DNA of 10,672 nucleotides from positions 1 through 10,672 of the forward strand of contig RFNX01000470.1 of the NCBI GenBank assembly GCA_009926905.1. Reading direction: 5' to 3'. Positions 1 to 6,329 of the stretch are shown in pieces (position 1 is the first letter of the stretch; every line of letters starts with the position of its first letter). The position numbers and the translations under genes were made by a program. Origin of the DNA: Flavobacteriales bacterium. GTDB lineage: Bacteria; Bacteroidota; Bacteroidia; Flavobacteriales_D; Crocinitomicaceae. The notes below the pieces were generated by a model that worked only from the letters and a program-made list of their open reading frames with translations, had not been told where the DNA came from and did not search any database.

Positions 1-325
1 TTCCTGCTTCAATTATTTTATTTGTAACAATGATGTGTTCAAAACAGTCAAAAATTTAACATGAAAAACTTGCAATTCTCAGATACTTTTATTGAACAAT
101 TTTGCTTATTATTTTTTATCACAATTGGCTAGTTTTTGACATCAATATTTATCACTAAAGAAAGATAAAAGTGTGCATATCTTTAATTTGTATGTTGAAA
201 ATCGCTGAAGTGTTTGTCAGTGAAAGGGTTCAAAGATTCCGTGTTAATAACATTGGCTTAATGTTGATTTCTTTAATTGATAGTAGTGTGTTTTTTGACA
301 AATTTTGTATGCCTCAAAAATAAGG
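1..325. other. Non-coding region upstream of nrdBA, nothing identified
   Basis: No open frame of gene-like quality was found on either strand. The region is AT-rich. I searched for the Bacteroidota promoter pattern (TTG, 17-23 nt, TAnnTTTG) on the + strand and found no exact copy; the nearest is TAATTTG at 184-190, one base short. A lone minus-strand TATTTTTG lies at 315-322 without a matching TTG. A weak inverted repeat (TTTATC/GATAAA, 148-153 and 164-169, 10-nt loop) is present but ordinary for such AT-rich DNA. The nrdBA promoter should lie here or just downstream, but I cannot place it. Confidence 0.5.
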
Positions 326-352
326 TTGAACGCGTCAGAAACGCACGTTCAA
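326..352 (+). promoter_or_regulatory. Hairpin / inverted repeat upstream of nrdB
   Basis: TTGAACG (326-332) and CGTTCAA (346-352) form a perfect 7-bp stem. An inner CGT/ACG pairing (333-335 with 341-343) closes a CAGAA loop, leaving a CA bulge on the right. No T-run follows on the + strand, so it is not a terminator for rightward transcription. Its place 120-147 bp before nrdB suits either an operator or a structure in the nrdBA leader. It does not resemble the NrdR box as I know it. The structure is seen directly; the regulatory role is inference. Confidence 0.35.
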
Positions 353-472
353 AATCATAAAAGCGAGGAAACAAAATAGATTTTAGAAGTAAAATTTTGC
401 AAAGGTGAGCAAAGCTTAATGACGAAGTTGCCACCTGTAAGGAATAGATTAAAATTGCGTAAATTACGAAAA

Positions 473-1450
473 ATGACTGATTTAATAGAACCGATATTAG
501 CCCCAGACAACAATCGATTTGTGTTGTTTCCAATTCAAAAAGATGACATCTGGAGCTTCTACAAAAAGGCAGAGGCAAGTTTTTGGACGGCTGAAGAAAT
601 TGACTTGTCACCAGATTTAATCGACTGGGAAAATAAATTAAACGACGATGAGCGCCATTTCATCAAACACGTTTTGGCATTTTTTGCAGCATCTGACGGC
701 ATTGTTAACGAAAATCTAGCAGAGCATTTCCTTTCTGAAGTTCAGTACACAGAAGCGAAATTCTTTTATGGATTCCAAATTGCAATGGAAAATATTCACT
801 CAGAAACGTATTCGCTTTTGATTGATACTTACATCAAGGATTCTGCTGAAAAAGACCATTTGTTTAATGCGATAGATACTTTGGATTGTGTGCGTAAAAA
901 AGCAGATTGGGCGTTGCGTTGGATAGATAAAGGAACTTATGCAGAGCGTTTAGTAGCGTTTGCAGCAGTAGAAGGAATTTTCTTTTCAGGTTCATTTTGT
1001 TCGATTTTCTGGTTGAAAAAACGTGGCTTGATGCCAGGACTTTCGTTTTCAAATGAATTGATTTCAAGAGATGAAGGTTTACATTGTGATTTTGCTTGTT
1101 TGTTGTACACCAGACACTTAGTGAACAAATTGCCAAAAGAACAAGTACGCGATATCATAATGAACGCTGTTGAAATCGAAAAAGAGTTCGTAGCAGATGC
1201 AATTCCAGTGAAATTGATTGGAATGAACAGCGATTTGATGTGCCAATACATCGAGTTTGTTGCCGACAGATTGTTGATGGAATTAGGAAATGAAAAAGAG
1301 TACAATGCTACCAATCCTTTTGATTTCATGGAAATGATTTCATTACAAGGAAAAAGTAACTTCTTCGAAAAAAGAGTAGGAGAGTACCAAAAAGCAGGAG
1401 TATTGGCAGGAAAAGAAAACCAAACATTCAGTTTGGACGAAGATTTTTAA
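473..1450 (+). CDS. nrdB: Class Ia ribonucleoside-diphosphate reductase, small (radical-generating) subunit NrdB
   Basis: This is the beta subunit of aerobic ribonucleotide reductase (325 aa). It houses the diferric-tyrosyl radical that is passed to NrdA to reduce ribonucleoside diphosphates to deoxyribonucleotides. All metal ligands can be placed by homology with E. coli and mouse R2: Asp75 (AASDGI), Glu106 and His109 (ENIHSETY), Glu167 (AVEGIFF), Glu201 and His204 (RDEGLH); the radical residue is Tyr113. The C-terminus SLDEDF corresponds to the tail that docks on NrdA. The sequence is strikingly like the eukaryotic R2 subunit, for instance in FFAASDGIVNENL and LKKRGLMPGLSFSNELISRD. I chose ATG 473 because the family begins near this point; an in-frame ATG at 419 would add 18 basic residues with no family counterpart, although a GGTGAG-type site precedes it. 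It lies 19 bp ahead of nrdA, almost certainly in one transcript. The product is cytosolic. Confidence 0.97.
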   Translation: MTDLIEPILAPDNNRFVLFPIQKDDIWSFYKKAEASFWTAEEIDLSPDLIDWENKLNDDERHFIKHVLAFFAASDGIVNENLAEHFLSEVQYTEAKFFYGFQIAMENIHSETYSLLIDTYIKDSAEKDHLFNAIDTLDCVRKKADWALRWIDKGTYAERLVAFAAVEGIFFSGSFCSIFWLKKRGLMPGLSFSNELISRDEGLHCDFACLLYTRHLVNKLPKEQVRDIIMNAVEIEKEFVADAIPVKLIGMNSDLMCQYIEFVADRLLMELGNEKEYNATNPFDFMEMISLQGKSNFFEKRVGEYQKAGVLAGKENQTFSLDEDF

Positions 1451-1469
1451 TTGAATTATAAAAACACAC

Positions 1470-3830
1470 ATGTACGTAGTAAAAAGAGACGGAAGAAAAG
1501 AGACTGTGAAATTTGACAAAATCACAGCACGCATCATCAAGATGTGTTACGGGTTGGATCCTTTGGTTTCGCCTGAAGCTGTCGCGATGAAAGTGATTGA
1601 AGGAATTTATGATGGAGTTTCTACAACAGATTTAGATAACCTTGCAGCAGAAGTAGCAGCAGCAAAAACGATTGATCATCCAGATTACGCATTGTTGGCT
1701 TCCCGGATAGCTGTATCGAATTTACATAAAGAAACGAAAAAAACGTTTTCTGATGTGATGAGCGATATGTACCACTACATCGATCCAAAAACAGGACAAA
1801 AAGCGTCTTTATTAGCGGATGATGTGTACAATATCATTCAAGAAAACAAAGAATTATTAGATTCAAGCATTATCTACGATCGCGATTTCAGATACGATTA
1901 TTTCGGATTCAAAACGTTAACGCGTTCATACTTGATGAAATTGAATGGTAAAATCGCTGAGCGTCCACAACAAATGTTGATGCGCGTTTCATTAGGAATT
2001 CACAAAAACGATATTAAATCAGCGATTAAAACATACGATTTAATGTCTGACGGTTGGTTCACACACGCAACTCCAACGTTATTCAATTCAGGAACACCAA
2101 AACCACAAATGTCTTCTTGTTTCTTGTTGACAATGAAAAAGGATAGCATCGGTGGAATCTACGACACATTAAAATCTTGTGCGCAAATTTCACAATCAGC
2201 AGGCGGAATTGGACTAGCTTTACACGATATTCGCGCAACAGGCTCTTACATCAAAGGGACTAACGGAACTTCTAACGGAATTGTACCAATGTTACGTGTA
2301 TTCAATGATACAGCGCGTTACGTTGACCAAGGTGGTGGTAAAAGAAAAGGTTCTTTTGCAATGTACATTGAGCCTTGGCATGCAGATGTTTTCGATTTCT
2401 TGGATTTGAAAAAGAACCACGGAAAAGAAGAACAACGTGCTCGTGACTTATTCTACGCTTTATGGATTCCAGATTTATTCATGAAACGCGTGAAAGAAAA
2501 CGCAGAATGGACCTTGATGTGTCCGCATGAATGTCCAGGATTATCTGACACGCACAGTGCTGAATTTGAAGCACTTTACACAAAATACGAAGCGGAAGGA
2601 AAAGGTCGTAAAACGATCAAAGCGCAAGATTTATGGTTCAAAATTTTGGAATCACAAATCGAAACAGGAACACCTTACATGCTTTACAAAGACGCTGCGA
2701 ATTCTAAATCTAATCAACAAAATTTAGGTACGATTAAGTCTTCAAACTTGTGTACAGAAATCATCGAGTATACAGCGCCGGATGAAATCGCAGTATGTAA
2801 CTTAGCGTCAATCGCATTGCCAAAATACGTAACTGAAAACGGTACATTCGACCACGATAAATTGTTTGAAGTAACGTACCAAGCGACGTTGAATTTGAAT
2901 AAAATCATTGACGAAAACTTTTACCCTGTTCCAGAAGCGAAAAAATCAAACTTGCGCCACCGTCCAATTGGATTGGGAGTACAAGGATTGGCAGATGCGT
3001 TCATAATCCTGGGATTGCCTTTTGAATCAGAAGAAGCAAAAGCGTTGAACAGAGAAGTTTTCGAAACGATTTACTACGCAGCAATGACAGCTTCTAAAGA
3101 TTTATCGAAAGAATTAGGTCCTTACGCTTCGTATGAAGGTTCTCCGGTATCAAAAGGAATTTTCCAATACGATATGTGGAATGTTACACCAACAAACCGT
3201 TGGGAATGGAACTTGTTGAAAGAAGAAGTGAAAAAATATGGAGTTCGCAATTCATTGTTGTTAGCGCCAATGCCAACAGCATCTACAGCACAAATCTTAG
3301 GAAATAACGAATGTTTCGAGCCGTACACATCAAACATTTACACACGTCGTGTATTGTCTGGTGAATTCATTATCGTGAATAAACATTTATTGAAAGACTT
3401 GGTGAAAGCTGGATTGTGGAACAAAGACATGCGTCAAAAAATCATGACTGCAAACGGTTCGATTCAAAACATCAACGAAATTCCACAAAACCTAAAAGAC
3501 CTTTACAAAACTGCTTGGGAAATTTCTCAAAAAGCAATTATCGAGCAAGCAGCAGACAGAGGAGCATTTATTTGTCAAAGTCAATCGTTGAACATTTTCA
3601 TGGAAAACGCAAACTTTGGAAAATTGACTTCAATGCACTTCTACGGTTGGGAGAAAGGTCTGAAAACAGGAATGTACTACTTGAGAACGAAAGCAGCTAC
3701 AGATGCAATTAAATTCACAGTAGAAAAAACAGTTGCTGCTGAACCAACAGCAGAATTAATTGAAGACCAACAAGCAGCAATCGCATGTTCATTGGACGAT
3801 CCAGATGGATGTGAAATGTGTTCTGGATAG
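1470..3830 (+). CDS. nrdA: Class Ia ribonucleoside-diphosphate reductase, large (catalytic) subunit NrdA
   Basis: This is the alpha subunit of ribonucleotide reductase (786 aa). It binds NDP substrates and the allosteric nucleotides. Residues 1 to about 92 form an ATP-cone (VVKRDGRKETVKFDKI at the start), the overall-activity site where dATP inhibits. The catalytic barrel follows, with the redox pair Cys217 (SSCFLL) and Cys443 (AVCNLAS), the thiyl-radical Cys428 with Asn426 and Glu430 (NLCTE), and the radical-transfer pair Tyr736-Tyr737 (GMYYLRT). The flexible tail ends CEMCSG, with Cys781 and Cys784 acting as the shuttle that re-reduces the active site through thioredoxin or glutaredoxin. 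Numbering runs one behind human R1 at all of these sites, and long stretches match the eukaryotic enzyme. The reading frame is intact. The last four codons and the stop lie inside the first copy of a 69-bp tandem repeat. A strong terminator at 3993-4026 ends the operon. Confidence 0.98.
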   Translation: MYVVKRDGRKETVKFDKITARIIKMCYGLDPLVSPEAVAMKVIEGIYDGVSTTDLDNLAAEVAAAKTIDHPDYALLASRIAVSNLHKETKKTFSDVMSDMYHYIDPKTGQKASLLADDVYNIIQENKELLDSSIIYDRDFRYDYFGFKTLTRSYLMKLNGKIAERPQQMLMRVSLGIHKNDIKSAIKTYDLMSDGWFTHATPTLFNSGTPKPQMSSCFLLTMKKDSIGGIYDTLKSCAQISQSAGGIGLALHDIRATGSYIKGTNGTSNGIVPMLRVFNDTARYVDQGGGKRKGSFAMYIEPWHADVFDFLDLKKNHGKEEQRARDLFYALWIPDLFMKRVKENAEWTLMCPHECPGLSDTHSAEFEALYTKYEAEGKGRKTIKAQDLWFKILESQIETGTPYMLYKDAANSKSNQQNLGTIKSSNLCTEIIEYTAPDEIAVCNLASIALPKYVTENGTFDHDKLFEVTYQATLNLNKIIDENFYPVPEAKKSNLRHRPIGLGVQGLADAFIILGLPFESEEAKALNREVFETIYYAAMTASKDLSKELGPYASYEGSPVSKGIFQYDMWNVTPTNRWEWNLLKEEVKKYGVRNSLLLAPMPTASTAQILGNNECFEPYTSNIYTRRVLSGEFIIVNKHLLKDLVKAGLWNKDMRQKIMTANGSIQNINEIPQNLKDLYKTAWEISQKAIIEQAADRGAFICQSQSLNIFMENANFGKLTSMHFYGWEKGLKTGMYYLRTKAATDAIKFTVEKTVAAEPTAELIEDQQAAIACSLDDPDGCEMCSG

Positions 3831-3970
3831 AAGCGACGTCAGTTGGTGACATTCAGAACGGAAATTCACGAGCTTGCGAGCTACATGTGTTCTGGATAGA
3901 AGCGACGTTAGTTGGTGATATTCAGAACGGAAATTCACGAGCCTGCGAGCTACATGTGTTCCCGATAGAA
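3816..3970 (+). repeat. 69-bp tandem duplication that includes the end of nrdA
   Basis: Two units, 3816-3884 and 3885-3953, agree at 66 of 69 positions. A third, truncated start (3954-3970) carries two changes before similarity ends. The first 15 bases of each unit are ATGTGTTCTGGATAG, the last four sense codons and stop of nrdA. Each unit contains an inverted repeat GTTCTG...CAGAAC (3820-3825 with 3854-3859 in unit 1) enclosing GTCA-GTTGG-TGAC (3838-3850). Two of the three differences (C3840T and C3850T) keep the inner stem paired as G-U wobbles in a + strand transcript. The third (T to C at 3943) is in the AGCTTGCGAGCT segment. Because the period is a multiple of three, open frames run through the array on both strands; that is not evidence of coding. 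Confidence 0.95.
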
Positions 3971-3992
3971 TCAACTAAAGTTTTAAATATTG

Positions 3993-4026
3993 AAACCTCA
4001 TTGAAGCAATTTGATGAGGTTTTTTT
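3993..4026 (+). terminator. Rho-independent terminator of nrdBA
   Basis: AAACCTCAT (3993-4001) pairs perfectly with ATGAGGTTT (4014-4022) around a 12-nt loop and runs straight into TTTT, giving eight or nine Ts in total. It sits 163 bp past the nrdA stop because the tandem repeat intervenes. On the minus strand the same stem is followed only by a broken T-rich run, so it may work weakly for the convergent gene at 4175-6064. Confidence 0.88.
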
Positions 4027-4057
4027 GTGGGATTTGATTTCCTACAGTTGGTGTTTT

Positions 4058-4150
4058 GAAGTCCTGAAAGGACGAAATATCTGAAAGATGGGCGCAGTCC
4101 ATCTGAGAAGCTAAGCAGCACGCTGATAAAGTCCTGAAAGGACGTAATAC
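4058..4150. repeat. REP-like composite of paired palindromes
   Basis: Two identical 16-base copies of AAGTCCTGAAAGGACG lie at 4059-4074 and 4129-4144, each folding as GTCC-TGAAA-GGAC and each followed by AATA-type sequence (AAATA and TAATA). Between them is a further hairpin, AGATGG/CCATCT (4086-4091 with 4099-4104, 7-nt loop), and a small CAGC/GCTG inverted repeat (4116-4125). The unit lies between two convergent genes, where REP or BIME elements typically sit. I believe GTCCTGAAAGGAC-type palindromes are frequent in Bacteroidota genomes, but I cannot check that here. No transposase is present in the window. Confidence 0.75.
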
Positions 4151-4174
4151 AAAAATCATTAGATTATAGAGAAA

Positions 4175-6064
4175 TCATTTTCTCTTCCTATCCAACCCAT
4201 CAAAATGCCTGAAATAACTTAAAAACAGCGATTCACTTTGAAGCTTCGCTTTTTTGAAATTGTGTTTTGAAACCGTGTTTTCAACGTATGTTTTACTATC
4301 GAAATTATAGAGTAAACTTCCTTCAGGAGCGATGAATCCATAGCCGCGAATCGTTGCGTGGAAAGCAAATTGTTTCACGTTGGGACTCAACAAATCCTTA
4401 CTGAATGGAAAATGTTCGTTGGGTAAACGCAATTGATGCATCAAGGTAGCGGCAAGGTCGGCTTGGGAACCAATATTTGTAACAACTTTTCCTCGCGCAG
4501 CTTTTAGAATCGGTTCACCGTACAACAAAATCGGAATTCTGAAAAAGCTAGTCGTGTAGGGCTTTTCAACCGCTGGAGAACCGTGACTGTGGTCGGCAAC
4601 AAATACGAAAATTGTGTTTTTATACCATTTTTGGCGCTTGGCTTTTTTCAAAAAGTCGCCTAAACATTTGTCGGCATACACCAAAGAATTCATAAAGTTT
4701 GCTTCTGCACCGTAGAATTTTTGCTTGCCCTTTTTCGGGTAATCGTAAGGTGGATGTGTACTACCAGTAAAGGCGCATTGCATAAATGGTTCTTTGGAAG
4801 CGTTGATTTGATTCAAGAAAAAGGAATACAAATCTTTGTCGAAATAATTCAGTTTTCCACGACTCAAACCTGAAGGAAAGTTATTTTCATCCAGTATGTT
4901 ATCAAAACCGTGTTCCACAATGAAACTTTGAATGTTGCCGTATTTCAAATCGCCACTGAACAAATAAGAAGAAGTGTAGCCACTTGATTTCAGCACTTGA
5001 TTGATGGATTTTATTTTCCGATGTTTTTCTGGATATAGCGAAATTGCCACTTCTGGAATGCCAGGATAACCAGCTAAAATTGAAGTGTTACCAATTTCAG
5101 AAGTCGTATTTGTAGCATAAATATTTGAAAACAAAACACCATTTTTTGCCAATCGATCGAAGTTTGGAGTGGCGCCTTTTGTGTGACTCAAACAACCAAT
5201 TGCATTAGCAGTCCAACTTTCAAGAATCACAAAAACCAAGTTCGGTTTGGAATCTTCTAGCACATAATTCGAGTGATTCCGATCAAATGTAAATAACGAA
5301 TTGGATGTTTTTTCAGCTACTTTCGGAGCAATAGTTGGCAAAATATCCTTGAAATCTGTTTTGAGAAACAAGAAATAACTGTTACCGAAAAAGTAAGCCG
5401 AATTCACAGATAAATCGTTTAGCTTTTGATTTTTGGAATAATACGCTGCGTCAATATTAATGGGAATTTGCTGCCAGCCACCACGCGCCAACAACAAGGA
5501 GATGCCTAATAATAAAGCAGTTGTAAGTGTAAGTAAACTAGTTCGCCACCACGAATTTTCAAATTTCAAACGACCGATTCTTTTGTGCAAGATTCTTCTG
5601 TAAATCAAAAATGCCACGGTTAATTCAACAATCAAAAAGATAAAAAACAAAATTGTTGACTTGATGTCTGCCGTTCGCATCACTTCGTCGGGATTCGATA
5701 AATGCATAAAAACGCGCGAAGTCAGTTTGTGGTTCCATTCGTAATAGGCATTGATTTCAGCGCTGTGTAACACAGAAACAAAAAGCGTTTCAAGGCCTAA
5801 AAGCACATAAAACAACAACTTCGTCCAACGATTGTGAACATGTGACAACACGAAAAAACTCAAAACCAAACTTGCAGAAAGAAAAGCAGCCGTCGCAAAA
5901 TCCAAGCGTAAGGAATAAAAGAAAACGCCTATGTATTCCCAGCCACTTTTGGTAAAAACATCGAAATGCATCAACGAAAAAACGATGCGCTGAAAATCAA
6001 ACAAAATCAACCAATAAACAAATAATATGGCTGTCACTCGCAAGAAAGGGGAGATGGTTTTCAC
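4175..6064 (-). CDS. Membrane-anchored LTA-synthase / phosphoglycerol-transferase-like sulfatase-fold enzyme
   Basis: This 629-aa protein has about five hydrophobic segments (roughly residues 8-30, 44-73, 80-100, 136-156 and 175-194), followed by a large extracytoplasmic domain of the alkaline phosphatase/sulfatase superfamily. The LtaS-type metal and catalytic residues are visible: Glu282 in VILESWTANAIG, the nucleophile Thr320 or Thr321 in NTTSEIG, His437 in GSTHPPYDYP, and Asp491-His492 in VFVADHSHG. In Firmicutes such enzymes polymerise glycerol phosphate onto lipoteichoic acid; in Gram-negatives relatives transfer phosphoglycerol or phosphoethanolamine to envelope glycans or lipids. The substrate here cannot be read from sequence. 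The start is a GTG; a stop codon lies four codons upstream and the next Met (residue 32) would remove the first membrane segment. A matching promoter is at 6198-6228. It is convergent with nrdA and divergent from purH, so it is probably a single-gene transcript. Confidence 0.86.
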   Translation of the reverse strand: MKTISPFLRVTAILFVYWLILFDFQRIVFSLMHFDVFTKSGWEYIGVFFYSLRLDFATAAFLSASLVLSFFVLSHVHNRWTKLLFYVLLGLETLFVSVLHSAEINAYYEWNHKLTSRVFMHLSNPDEVMRTADIKSTILFFIFLIVELTVAFLIYRRILHKRIGRLKFENSWWRTSLLTLTTALLLGISLLLARGGWQQIPINIDAAYYSKNQKLNDLSVNSAYFFGNSYFLFLKTDFKDILPTIAPKVAEKTSNSLFTFDRNHSNYVLEDSKPNLVFVILESWTANAIGCLSHTKGATPNFDRLAKNGVLFSNIYATNTTSEIGNTSILAGYPGIPEVAISLYPEKHRKIKSINQVLKSSGYTSSYLFSGDLKYGNIQSFIVEHGFDNILDENNFPSGLSRGKLNYFDKDLYSFFLNQINASKEPFMQCAFTGSTHPPYDYPKKGKQKFYGAEANFMNSLVYADKCLGDFLKKAKRQKWYKNTIFVFVADHSHGSPAVEKPYTTSFFRIPILLYGEPILKAARGKVVTNIGSQADLAATLMHQLRLPNEHFPFSKDLLSPNVKQFAFHATIRGYGFIAPEGSLLYNFDSKTYVENTVSKHNFKKAKLQSESLFLSYFRHFDGLDRKRK

Positions 6065-6090
6065 GGGGTAAAATTACGAAAATCTAAACA

Positions 6091-6262
6091 GCTTAAAATT
6101 GCGAACATGGAGTTGCGAGTTGCGAACAGATTCCCATAATGCTTAAAGTTGCGAATGAAAAAATTTGAAAATGGAATTCCATGCGCTGAGCGCTCAACAA
6201 AGTTATGTTCGCAATTAGCAATTAACAACTTGCAATTTTAAGTTTGCAATTATTAATTCCCA
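6091..6262. repeat. Inverted-repeat intergenic block with perfect palindromes
   Basis: CTTAAAATTGC (6092-6102) is the exact reverse complement of GCAATTTTAAG (6232-6242), and the left half carries TTGCGAAC motifs whose complements GTTCGCAA appear on the right. The centre holds two perfect palindromes: ATGGAATTCCAT (6171-6182) and TGAGCGCTCA (6188-6197). Read on the minus strand, the segment near 6130-6155 (TTCGCAACTTTAAGCATTAT, then GGGAAT) closely matches the first unit of the 52-bp repeats at 9154-9205, so the same repeat family lies on both sides of purH-mreB. No open frame is visible here. Confidence 0.8.
6198..6228 (-). promoter_or_regulatory. Promoter for the sulfatase-fold gene (minus strand)
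   Basis: On the minus strand, TTG (6228-6226), a 20-nt spacer and TAACTTTG (6205-6198) match the Bacteroidota sigma factor consensus TTG-N17-23-TAnnTTTG. Transcription would begin near 6192 and leave an untranslated leader of about 125 nt before the GTG at 6064. Both palindromes centred near 6177 and 6192 would fall in or next to that leader. The match is seen directly; activity is inferred. Confidence 0.6.
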
Positions 6263-6302
6263 ATTTTCCTTTAAATCCATTAATTAAACGTAAAATTAAC
6301 CG

Positions 6303-6310
6303 TAAATTTG
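6303..6310 (+). promoter_or_regulatory. -7 promoter element of purH
   Basis: TAAATTTG is an exact TAnnTTTG -7 box, ending 19 nt before the purH ATG, so the leader would be only 10-15 nt, as is usual in this phylum. No TTG occurs at the expected distance upstream (the DNA there is AATTAAACG-like), so only half of the promoter is supported. Confidence 0.5.
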
Positions 6311-6329
6311 CCGCTTCATTTCCCATCTT

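Noticed and set aside
273..611. 112-residue minus-strand open frame over the nrdB start
   Set aside because: It overlaps the well-supported nrdB on the other strand, has a leucine- and serine-rich, non-family-like composition, and no promoter or homologue that I recognise.
864..1329. Minus-strand open frames inside nrdB
   Set aside because: These are antisense shadows of a conserved coding region.
3818..4084. Open frames on both strands through the 69-bp repeat, encoding repeated 23-residue peptides
   Set aside because: The repeat length is divisible by three, so any open unit stays open in every copy. Frames are open on both strands, and the + frame continues through the terminator and into the REP-like element.
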